NCBI GenBank assembly: GCA_024743255.1
Contig: JANSWY010000001.1
Location: forward strand, 310,001 to 374,000
Reading direction: 5' to 3'
DNA length: 64,000 bases
From: a bacterium
GTDB lineage: Bacteria > Bacteroidota > Bacteroidia > Cytophagales > Cyclobacteriaceae
Positions 9,142 to 16,248 of the stretch are shown here, piece after piece. Both the position numbers and the translations under genes were made by a program. The notes beneath the pieces were generated by a model, which was given only the letters and a program-made list of their open reading frames with translations, had not been told where the DNA came from and did no database searches. Position 1 is the stretch's first letter, and every line of letters begins with the position of its first letter.

Positions 9142-9651
9142 ATGAAATTATTTAAAGGATTAATCTTAGTATGTGCAATGGGAGTTTTTACAACAGCTCA
9201 GGCACAAAAATCTCCGGAAGAATTAGGTGAGCTGTTTCTTACAGCTGTGAAAGAAAACGATTCAAATAAACTCAATGCATTAATTCCTGATTCTGAAACA
9301 TTGTTAGCATTTTCCAAAAAGATGGGGATGAATAAAACTCAATCTGAAATGGATGAATTTAATGAGAAATATCCTGGAAGAGTTGAGAAGTTTCTTCAAC
9401 AAATAGAAGAGATGAAAGAAAAGGGTGTAGAAGAGTACGGTATCAATTGGAATGAAGTAACATTTGAAAAAACGGTAATTGAAAACCGAGAGATCAACCC
9501 ACCTAATCAGAAAAAGCCTGTGAAAGTAAAAGATCTTACCATAAGCTTTAATTATGCGAATGAGTCATTCACCCTGAAGTTGAGAAGTGCTTTCGATTAT
9601 AAAAAGATCTGGTACGTTGGTGGAGAGAAGCCGCAACTATATGATAGGTGA
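9142..9651 (+). CDS. Small secreted protein of unknown function
   Basis: A 169-residue protein with a signal peptide ending TTAQAQ. I chose the ATG at 9142 because it begins the typical MKLFKGLILV leader; an upstream in-frame TTG at 9121 would only add seven non-signal residues and overlap the previous gene. The N-terminal mature helix (PEELGELFLTAVKENDSNKLNALIP) recalls NTF2-like or small lipoprotein-like folds used for binding, but this is weak. Its stop overlaps the next start (TGATG). Confidence 0.65.
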   Translation: MKLFKGLILVCAMGVFTTAQAQKSPEELGELFLTAVKENDSNKLNALIPDSETLLAFSKKMGMNKTQSEMDEFNEKYPGRVEKFLQQIEEMKEKGVEEYGINWNEVTFEKTVIENREINPPNQKKPVKVKDLTISFNYANESFTLKLRSAFDYKKIWYVGGEKPQLYDR

Positions 9652-10064
9652 TGGGGTTTCATGACAAGTTAGTTGAAAGGTTTGCCAAAACGCCCAATAA
9701 GCTATTTATGTTGGATGGAATTGGGGCCGTTGTTTCTGCTCTTTTCTTAGGCATGATCTTACCTAACACCGAGAACATTTTTGGCTTTCCTAAAAGCGTA
9801 TTGTATCTCCTGTCTGGTTTTCCAATTTGTTTTGCGTTCTACGATCTGTTTGCATACTATTTGTTAAACGATAAATATCATCTTTTTCTAAGATTCATTG
9901 CGAGTGCAAATATTGCTTATTGCATAATATCGATTGGAGTAGCATTTAATCACCAAGATAAAATTCTTATCCCTGGCTGGCTTTATCTTATTGGTGAAAT
10001 TATAATTGTCACTCTCCTGGTAAGCATAGAATTGAAAACTGCTAAAAAGCTAGTTTCAGCATAG
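9651..10064 (+). CDS. Four-helix membrane protein
   Basis: A 137-residue protein with four predicted membrane helices (about 24-42, 48-68, 78-98 and 105-125) and short connecting loops. The ATG at 9651 overlaps the TGA of the upstream gene; a GTG one codon earlier is also possible. No family was recognised. Translational coupling suggests that it belongs to the same run as the secreted proteins at 6.9-9.6 kb. Confidence 0.65.
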   Translation: MGFHDKLVERFAKTPNKLFMLDGIGAVVSALFLGMILPNTENIFGFPKSVLYLLSGFPICFAFYDLFAYYLLNDKYHLFLRFIASANIAYCIISIGVAFNHQDKILIPGWLYLIGEIIIVTLLVSIELKTAKKLVSA

Positions 10065-10083
10065 ATTCATTACTTTTAATAAA

Positions 10084-10827
10084 ATGGAATCCGAAAAACC
10101 AAGAATAGCACGGCTTACCGCGATAATTAACCAGCTTCAATCTAAGCGGATGATTACTGCAAGAGAAATTGCCGACAAGCACGGTGTGAGCATTCGAACG
10201 GTTTACCGCGATATCAGAACCATTGAAAACTCTGGTGTTCCAATAAGAATGATTGATGGAAAGGGATATTCTTTGGTGGAGGGATACCGACTTGCTCCCG
10301 TTTCGTTTACTGAATCTGAAGCTAATGCATTAATTACCGCAGAACACATCATCGCTAGAGACAAAGACAAATCACTGATTGATGAATATAAAAGTGCTCT
10401 GATAAAAGTGAAGGCGGTGCTACGCTATTCACAAAAGGAGAAAACCGAAATATTAGAGGATCGAATTCAGATTAGGAATAACCCTGACAATGAGCAAACC
10501 AGTAATTTCCTGATCCAGCTTCAATCTGCATTAACGACCTATAAAGTAGTAGAGCTAGACTATCTCTCTCTGGAGCACCAGCCCAGCAGACGGGAAGTTG
10601 AGCCATTTGCACTTTTCAGCACCCAGGGGAATTGGATACTTGTTGCTCATTGTCGATTAAAGAATGCATTCCGTTCATTCCGACTTGATTGCATGAGGAA
10701 AATTGATATCAAGGAAGAACAATTTGAACCTCACCCCATGACACTTCAACAATATTTTGAAGAATGTCGAAAAAGTAGAACTACCCCTGACACACCCTTG
10801 ACACAAGACCAAAATAGTTTAGCATAA
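10084..10827 (+). CDS. HTH/WYL-domain transcriptional regulator (YafY type)
   Basis: The 247-residue protein has an N-terminal winged HTH (about 8-62) with MITAREIADKHGVSIRTVYRDIRTIE, the DeoR/HTH_11 signature. A WYL domain runs from about 137 to 215, with YKVVELDYLSLEHQPSRREV and GNWILVAHCRLKNAFRSFRLDCM. WYL domains bind ligands such as nucleotides or single-stranded nucleic acid in other systems. It is immediately followed by a GyrI-like protein and a DUF1801 protein, a combination often seen in Bacteroidota and suggestive of a small-molecule response unit. Confidence 0.88.
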   Translation: MESEKPRIARLTAIINQLQSKRMITAREIADKHGVSIRTVYRDIRTIENSGVPIRMIDGKGYSLVEGYRLAPVSFTESEANALITAEHIIARDKDKSLIDEYKSALIKVKAVLRYSQKEKTEILEDRIQIRNNPDNEQTSNFLIQLQSALTTYKVVELDYLSLEHQPSRREVEPFALFSTQGNWILVAHCRLKNAFRSFRLDCMRKIDIKEEQFEPHPMTLQQYFEECRKSRTTPDTPLTQDQNSLA

Positions 10828-10844
10828 ATCAAATCTTAAACATT

Positions 10845-11303
10845 ATGCAAAAAGTAAAAATTGAACCATTCTACGTGATTGGTCTTGCTATCAGAACAAC
10901 AAATGAAAATGCACAAGCTGCTACAGATATTGGTAATTTGTGGGGAAAATTCCTGGCTGAGGACATCAAATCGGTTATTCCAAATAAGGTGGATGATACG
11001 GTTTATTGTCTGTACACCGAGTATGAAAGTGATTACACCAAACCATACACCACAATTTTAGGGTGCAAAGTCTCTAACCTTGATAATATCCCGGAGGGCA
11101 TGGTAGGCAAATCATTTGAAGGAGGTGATTACACAAAAATGTCTGCACGTGGAGATCTCATGAAAGGGTTGATTGTTGATAAATGGAATCAAATTTGGAG
11201 TATGGATCTAGACAGAAGGTATACTGTGGATTTTGAAGTCTTTGGTGAAAAGGCTCAGAACCCAAGTGATGCAGAAATTGACTTTTTAATATCGATCAAC
11301 TAA
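10845..11303 (+). CDS. GyrI-like small-molecule-binding protein
   Basis: The 152-residue protein matches the stand-alone GyrI-like/AraC effector-binding fold: an opening strand (FYVIGLAIRTTNE), a middle stretch IPNKVDDTVYCLYTEYES, the strand TTILGCKVSNLDNIPEG, and the closing FEVFGE...AEIDFLISI. Such proteins bind small hydrophobic or cationic ligands. It follows the WYL regulator by 17 bases and precedes the DUF1801 gene by 6, so the three probably form an operon. Confidence 0.82.
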   Translation: MQKVKIEPFYVIGLAIRTTNENAQAATDIGNLWGKFLAEDIKSVIPNKVDDTVYCLYTEYESDYTKPYTTILGCKVSNLDNIPEGMVGKSFEGGDYTKMSARGDLMKGLIVDKWNQIWSMDLDRRYTVDFEVFGEKAQNPSDAEIDFLISIN

Positions 11304-11309
11304 AATCTG

Positions 11310-11666
11310 ATGATTAGAGAAGTAGAGAAATTTTACGAAGAGAAGGAAGAGCCAAACAGAGGGTGTTTGTTGGCCCTTCGTAGTATCATTCTTGAGTTGG
11401 ATTCAAATATGACAGAAACACAGAAGTGGGGTATGCCCTGCTTCTGTTATAAGAAAAAGATGTTTTGCTACCTGTGGGTGGATAAGAAAACCAAAGAGCC
11501 ATATATTTTGGTAGTACATGGAAAACTTATTGATCATCCAATCCTAGAAGAAGGCAATAGAACAAAAATGAAGATCATACGGGTTAATGCAAATGAGGAT
11601 ATACCAGTGGAACCGATTTTGGAAGTGTTGAATGCTGCTTTGGAGATATCCAGAAATAAGTCTTAG
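11310..11666 (+). CDS. DUF1801 domain protein
   Basis: The 118-residue protein fits the YdhG/DUF1801 fold: an N-terminal helix region with LRSIILELDSNMTETQKWGMPCFCYKKKMFCYL and the C-terminal EPILEVLNAALEISRN. Members are small frataxin-like-fold proteins of unclear function, often beside GyrI-like or WYL genes as here. Its last codons are close to the AraC regulator start, separated by 10 bases. Confidence 0.8.
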   Translation: MIREVEKFYEEKEEPNRGCLLALRSIILELDSNMTETQKWGMPCFCYKKKMFCYLWVDKKTKEPYILVVHGKLIDHPILEEGNRTKMKIIRVNANEDIPVEPILEVLNAALEISRNKS

Positions 11667-11676
11667 TTTTAGCAAA

Positions 11677-12540
11677 ATGTCATCCCCAGTAAAAAAGATA
11701 AGCTTCCAACACAAACAAGGCACTAAATCCTTTTTTGATTTAGTAAAATACTCGGATTTGATGGCTCTTCAACCCTCCGATCACAACCAATTTGAAAATC
11801 ATAAGCTTTCCTTTTTTGCGATCATTTTTATCATTGATGGTAATGGTAAACACTGTATCAACTTTCAGGACTATTCATTCGGGAAGGGAACCTTATTTAC
11901 AATTGGCAGAGATAACATTCACAAATTCTACCAATGTGATGCTGAAGGATATATCCTGGTTTTTACTGAAGATTTCATTGTTCAATACATGAGTGAAAAG
12001 AATGCGTCGCGTGTATTCCAATTATTCAATGAATTACTCGCATCACCCAAATTGGAACTAAAAGATGAAGATTTTAGCCAACTAAAAGGTTACATAAGTG
12101 CTATAAAAACTGAATTTCATGGCATTCAAGACGATTTTTCTCCAGAAGTCATTAGGAATATCCTACAGATAATATTCACTCAGATACTGAGAATTAAATC
12201 CCAGGCAAATACCGTCTTTACAGAAAATAAATACCTAACCCAATTTCTCAACTTTCAAAAGTTGGTGGAACAACAATTTCACCAGCATCACGATGTTGCC
12301 AGTTATGCGGATCAGCTAAATATTACACCCAGGACTTTAAATAACATCACAAACAGTGTCGTTCAAAAATCAGCGAAGAATGTTATCAATGATATTTTAT
12401 TGTCTCAAATCAAAAGACTACTATTAAACTCAGAATTAACCATCACGCAAATTGCCTTTCAAACAGGATTTTCAGAAGTGTCCTATTTTTCAAAATTCTT
12501 TAATCAACACACAAACCAAACTCCAAAGTCATTTAGGTAA
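11677..12540 (+). CDS. AraC-family regulator, paralogue of the 37.2 kb gene
   Basis: The 287-residue protein has an N-terminal cupin-like sensor (about 10-150; FFAIIFIIDGNGKHCINF and IGRDNIHKFYQ) and a C-terminal pair of HTH motifs. The second ends with the AraC signature IAFQTGFSEVSYFSKFFNQHTNQTPKSFR. I place the start at the ATG at 11677; an upstream in-frame start inside the DUF1801 gene would add 15 residues of foreign frame. It is homologous throughout to the regulator at 37217-38110, and both are followed by a double-SnoaL gene. Confidence 0.88.
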   Translation: MSSPVKKISFQHKQGTKSFFDLVKYSDLMALQPSDHNQFENHKLSFFAIIFIIDGNGKHCINFQDYSFGKGTLFTIGRDNIHKFYQCDAEGYILVFTEDFIVQYMSEKNASRVFQLFNELLASPKLELKDEDFSQLKGYISAIKTEFHGIQDDFSPEVIRNILQIIFTQILRIKSQANTVFTENKYLTQFLNFQKLVEQQFHQHHDVASYADQLNITPRTLNNITNSVVQKSAKNVINDILLSQIKRLLLNSELTITQIAFQTGFSEVSYFSKFFNQHTNQTPKSFR

Positions 12541-12669
12541 CCATTATGTAACCAAAAGGTTCATAGTGCCGAATTTTCCGATTATTACCATTAATACGCC
12601 TGTTTATATAAATTATTGACCTATTAAGTTCTCATTTTTGTAATAATCTAAATCCAAATTATTTGAAAA

Positions 12670-13560
12670 ATGAAAGCAACACTAATTGCAATTGCATTGC
12701 TAACCCTGACAACAGTTGGTAATGCCAAAGGAAAAGCTGATGAGCAATCGGTGCGAGCGTTTTATGAAAAGGCGCTAACGGTTAACAATGAAACAACACC
12801 TGCTCAGGTTTTTGATGGAATCCTGGCATCAGGTTATGTCTCAAATGGTTCGTCAGGGAGCAAAACAAAGGAGCAACTTGTTGGCCAACTTGGTTTCTTC
12901 TGGAACCTGGTTCCGGATCTGAAATGGGAGATTCAGGAAATTATCAATACCAAAGATCGATATGTGGTAAGAAGCATTGCCACAGGTACTCCAAAGGGAG
13001 ATTTCATGGGAACTCCTGCGAATGGTTCCAAATCATTTAAAATCATGACCATTGATATTCATACAGTAAAGGATGGCAAAATTCAGCAGACTTATCATGT
13101 AGAAGATTGGATGACTGCTATTGGCCAGCTTACATTACCAAAACCAAAGGATATTTCTCAGGAGACCATGAATACTGCAATGGCTTTCATGGAGGCAATG
13201 GGCAAAGGAGATATGGAAAAACTTGTGAGTCTGATGCATGACGATATGGTTTGGCACAATGAAGGAGATAAAGCAATGCCATGGATTGGTCCATGGGAAG
13301 GAAAAAAGGTAATCTTAGAAAAATTTATGCCTGCATTCGGAGCTAATTTCAAGACTATCAAGTGGGAACCGAGTGATGCATTATCTAGCGATGATACTGC
13401 TGCATTTTTTGGAAGAATGATTGGAGAATTGACCAGCACAAATGAGCAGACAAGTGAGTTTACTTATGCGCTGAGAGTGAAAGTAAAGGATGGTAAAATC
13501 ATTTTGTGGAATTGGTTTGAGGATAGTTATGCAGTTTCAAAGGCTTTTCACGGTAAATAA
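12670..13560 (+). CDS. Secreted double SnoaL-like protein
   Basis: The 296-residue protein has a signal peptide (MKATLIAIALLTLTTVGNAK) and two SnoaL/NTF2-like domains. Domain one spans about 25-155 and ends DIHTVKDGKIQQTYHVEDWM; domain two spans about 165-295 with MEAMGKGDMEKLVSLMHDDMVWHNEG and VKDGKIILWNWFED. SnoaL-like folds bind or convert small hydrophobic molecules; here the activity is unknown. The layout (regulator then double SnoaL) is repeated at 36.3-38.1 kb, so the AraC protein upstream probably controls it. Confidence 0.82.
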   Translation: MKATLIAIALLTLTTVGNAKGKADEQSVRAFYEKALTVNNETTPAQVFDGILASGYVSNGSSGSKTKEQLVGQLGFFWNLVPDLKWEIQEIINTKDRYVVRSIATGTPKGDFMGTPANGSKSFKIMTIDIHTVKDGKIQQTYHVEDWMTAIGQLTLPKPKDISQETMNTAMAFMEAMGKGDMEKLVSLMHDDMVWHNEGDKAMPWIGPWEGKKVILEKFMPAFGANFKTIKWEPSDALSSDDTAAFFGRMIGELTSTNEQTSEFTYALRVKVKDGKIILWNWFEDSYAVSKAFHGK

Positions 13561-13569
13561 ATATTCAAG

Positions 13570-14004
13570 ATGAACGCGAAAGAAATAATTAGAAATGGTG
13601 AGGGTGATAATTACAATTACTCTCAGGACCACTGTTTTATTAAATTATCTTCAAGACATACCAATGGTGAGTTGAGCTTTGTTGAGGATACCTTAAAACC
13701 TGGATTTTATCTGGCCAGACATCATCACAAAATCATGACAGAAGTGTTTTACATTCTGGAAGGGGAAGTAGAATTGATATTTGATGATGAAACTATTGTA
13801 GCGAAACCTGGGGACACCATAACAGTTCCACCAAATGTATGGCATGCCGCCAGGTGTACTAATGGAGGTAAAATGCTCACCATATTTAAGAACGGTCAGT
13901 TTGACCTGTACCTGGAAAAGCTCTCTCAAATGTCTGATGACGATTTTGCAGATGCTGAATTGATGAAAAAGGTTTCTGCAGAATTTGATATTTATGAAGG
14001 ATAA
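13570..14004 (+). CDS. Small cupin protein
   Basis: The 144-residue protein has the two cupin motifs. Motif 1 contains ARHHHKIMTEVFYILEGEVEL, with candidate metal ligands in the HHH cluster and the Glu. Motif 2 is PGDTITVPPNVWHAARC. No other domain is present. It follows the double-SnoaL gene by 9 bases and is likely co-transcribed. Function beyond metal/small-molecule binding cannot be read from sequence. Confidence 0.82.
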   Translation: MNAKEIIRNGEGDNYNYSQDHCFIKLSSRHTNGELSFVEDTLKPGFYLARHHHKIMTEVFYILEGEVELIFDDETIVAKPGDTITVPPNVWHAARCTNGGKMLTIFKNGQFDLYLEKLSQMSDDDFADAELMKKVSAEFDIYEG

Positions 14005-14024
14005 GGTTGCTGGTGTTTATGGCG

Positions 14025-14053
14025 AAAGTGGGTTTTAGTTATGAACCCACTTT
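14025..14053. terminator. Terminator-like hairpin between converging genes
   Basis: AAAGTGGGTT and AACCCACTTT form a 10-bp perfect stem around a nine-base loop. The right arm lies inside the 3' end of the minus-strand M1 peptidase gene and the loop covers its stop codon. The following bases are T then CAAAAA, so the plus-strand U-run is short. Confidence 0.6.
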
Positions 14054-15312
14054 TCAAAAAACTCACTAAGGTCTTTTTCACTGGCCTGTTCCATGGATTC
14101 CTGAAAATCCTTAGTCTCCACAAACTTCCCATAATACTTCTGGCTATACTCCTTCACTCCTTTCCAAAATGCTTCGTCACCAAGCTCTTGTCTTAACAAA
14201 TGAAGCACATAAGCTCCCTTGTAATAAGCTATTCCCCTATTATCTCTTGTGGGTTTCCATTTTTCAAAAATGAGCGATCTGTCCAGACCTCTTTTCACAA
14301 GACCATCATAGATGCTTTTGTAAATCGCGATATCAGCTTCATATTTCTCAGGGCCAAAATGTACTTCATGAAATGCACTGGCCATGTATACCGCAAAGGC
14401 TTCATTGAGCCAAAAGTGCTGTAGGTTCTTGCAGGTAATCATGTTTCCCCACCACTGATGTGCCAACTCATGCCCGGTTAGATGAATCTCTGAGCTATCA
14501 TTGAAAACTGACTCTGCATATTTCTCATTAAAAACAGCAAACCCTGACATCTCTTGATAAAATGAGCCCATCAATACTTGTGTATAGGTTTTTTGAGGAT
14601 ATTCTATTCCTGTTTTCTCCTCAAAGAAGGAAATCATCTTCGGTGTTTCCAGATATAATTTCTTGAGCTCCTCGGAAGTAAGAACCGGAGAATAATACTT
14701 GAGCTCTTTATCACCAACCTGATCTGTAGCCTCATTAAAATCACCAATAGCTAACCCGTAAGTATAGAATGGTGTACCGTAAGATTGCTGCCATTTAAAA
14801 ATCCTATTATCTGATGATTCAATTATTTCCTGAAGCTCGCCGCTACCTACACAATCAAGACCTTCTGGCACAGTAATTTCCATTTCAATGGTCGCTCGGT
14901 CACTAAATGTATCATTGCAGACCATCCATTCATTAGTAGAATAAATGGTATATACCTGATTCAATTCTGAGTTAAACTTCATCCCGTTTTTGGGTTTACC
15001 ATGATACGAGATATTTATGCTTAAAGGAGATTTTCTTTTCTTCTTGAGCTTAATGATCAGTGAATTTCCATCAGTATAATGGCTGGAAACATTTTTTCCA
15101 TTTACTTCATCAATCTGCATATTTCCACAGGCAAACATTACAGAGTCTTGTTCTTGTGGGACTTCAAAATCAATTATCACTTCACCTTTTACAGTTCCGC
15201 TCCCGATATCTGGATTGATTTTAAGGTTGTAATGAATGACATCCAGTTGGCCGTAACTAAGGGAATTATGAAACAAACCTGCCACTAAGATGATTAATAG
15301 TATTCTAGACAT
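14035..15312 (-). CDS. Short M1-family metallopeptidase lacking GAMEN motif
   Basis: The 425-residue protein has a signal peptide (start MSRILLIILVAGLFHNS), an N-terminal beta domain, and a gluzincin catalytic domain with HELAHQWWGN and, after the usual spacing, LNEAFAVYM. That gives the HExxH plus Glu zinc site. The usual exopeptidase GxMEN motif is replaced by QEMSG (in YQEMSGFAVF). The protein stops soon after the catalytic domain, without the C-terminal helical domain of typical M1 aminopeptidases. It may be a peptidase with altered N-terminal recognition. Confidence 0.85.
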   Translation of the reverse strand: MSRILLIILVAGLFHNSLSYGQLDVIHYNLKINPDIGSGTVKGEVIIDFEVPQEQDSVMFACGNMQIDEVNGKNVSSHYTDGNSLIIKLKKKRKSPLSINISYHGKPKNGMKFNSELNQVYTIYSTNEWMVCNDTFSDRATIEMEITVPEGLDCVGSGELQEIIESSDNRIFKWQQSYGTPFYTYGLAIGDFNEATDQVGDKELKYYSPVLTSEELKKLYLETPKMISFFEEKTGIEYPQKTYTQVLMGSFYQEMSGFAVFNEKYAESVFNDSSEIHLTGHELAHQWWGNMITCKNLQHFWLNEAFAVYMASAFHEVHFGPEKYEADIAIYKSIYDGLVKRGLDRSLIFEKWKPTRDNRGIAYYKGAYVLHLLRQELGDEAFWKGVKEYSQKYYGKFVETKDFQESMEQASEKDLSEFFEKWVHN

Positions 15313-15414
15313 GTTGAGTTTTTATGAGACCTATAGCCGAAGATAGGAGCTATGATCTGAAAAAAATTAAAATATCAATTAAACCTTTTCATAAACACAT
15401 TGTCTTAGGTCCGA

Positions 15415-15433
15415 AAAAACGAAGAACAAACAC
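15415..15433 (+). promoter_or_regulatory. Leader motif shared with the small gene at 3.38 kb
   Basis: AAAAACGAAGAACAAACAC lies directly upstream of the ATG at 15441, with 18 of 19 bases matching 3359-3377. CTTAG precedes both copies within about ten bases. A shared transcript-start or leader element is possible; no function is established. Confidence 0.35.
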
Positions 15434-15440
15434 CAGTAAA

Positions 15441-16184
15441 ATGAAATTAACAGTAAAAACTACCATGGCCATTTGTCTTGTAACCAGCTTATTCTTCTCA
15501 TGCGATAATGATGATGGAGATGTAGATACAGGACTATCAAATGAAGAAGCTGCAGAACAATCAGCATCAATTATATCTTCAGATATTGATGGAATCACCA
15601 GAGATGTCGATATTCTTTATAAGGATCTCGATTCCAGGTCAGCAGAGGACGGACGAATCGCAGTATGTGATACAGGATATGATACAACAATTGTATATAA
15701 CTATGAGGGCGCCAATGTAACATTCGATTTTTCTGGAAATTATGGTTATTCATTTATTTGTAGTAATAACATTCCGTCGGAGTTGTCATTAGATTTTACA
15801 AGTCAGGTGGAGTATGAAGGCCCGAGAGTAATGACTTCAAGTGCTTCTGAAGGTAACCTAACGGCAGGTAATCTGATATTAGGGACTGCTTATGTTGTTG
15901 ATGGGACTTTTGTAACTACAGGCTCATTAATTCAAAAACAAAGGAACCAAAATACATTTGAAGGATCTACCAACGTTACTATGACTGATGTGATGGTGAA
16001 CAAGGCAACCCGACAAATTGAAAGTGGTTCGGCTACTTTAAATTCTACAGGAACAAGTAGTAATGGAGGATCTTACCAATTTACAGCTTCTGTAGAATTC
16101 ATGGGAGGAGGCGTTGCAATAGTAACAGTAAACGATACCCAGTTTTCAATAGATATTACAACAGGAGAAGTAACTCCTTTATAA
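15441..16184 (+). CDS. Lipoprotein of unknown function
   Basis: A 247-residue lipoprotein with signal and lipobox SLFFSC, followed by an Asp-rich spacer (DNDDGDVD) that would tether it at the membrane. The mature domain is beta-rich (VTFDFSGNYGYSF, ASVEFMGGGVAIVTVND) and the C terminus ends SIDITTGEVTPL. I chose the ATG at 15441 because it begins the signal peptide; 39 upstream in-frame codons lack one. No family was recognised. Confidence 0.7.
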   Translation: MKLTVKTTMAICLVTSLFFSCDNDDGDVDTGLSNEEAAEQSASIISSDIDGITRDVDILYKDLDSRSAEDGRIAVCDTGYDTTIVYNYEGANVTFDFSGNYGYSFICSNNIPSELSLDFTSQVEYEGPRVMTSSASEGNLTAGNLILGTAYVVDGTFVTTGSLIQKQRNQNTFEGSTNVTMTDVMVNKATRQIESGSATLNSTGTSSNGGSYQFTASVEFMGGGVAIVTVNDTQFSIDITTGEVTPL

Positions 16185-16206
16185 ACAAGCAAGTATTGTG
16201 GTATAT

Positions 16207-16234
16207 AGAAGGCACTGAGAGATCAGTGCCTTCT
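16207..16234. terminator. Terminator-like hairpin
   Basis: A 12-bp perfect stem (AGAAGGCACTGA and its complement) encloses the loop GAGA. It lies 23 bases after the lipoprotein stop and 15 bases beyond the stop of the converging metallopeptidase gene. The T-run on the plus strand is weak (TAGTTTG). Confidence 0.7.
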
Positions 16235-16248
16235 TAGTTTGAAACCCA

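Noticed and set aside
12620-12650. Bacteroidota-type promoter (TTG...TAnnTTTG) before the double-SnoaL gene
   Set aside because: TTGAC and CATTTTTG are present but the spacing is short and the TA is missing; I could not place a credible promoter.
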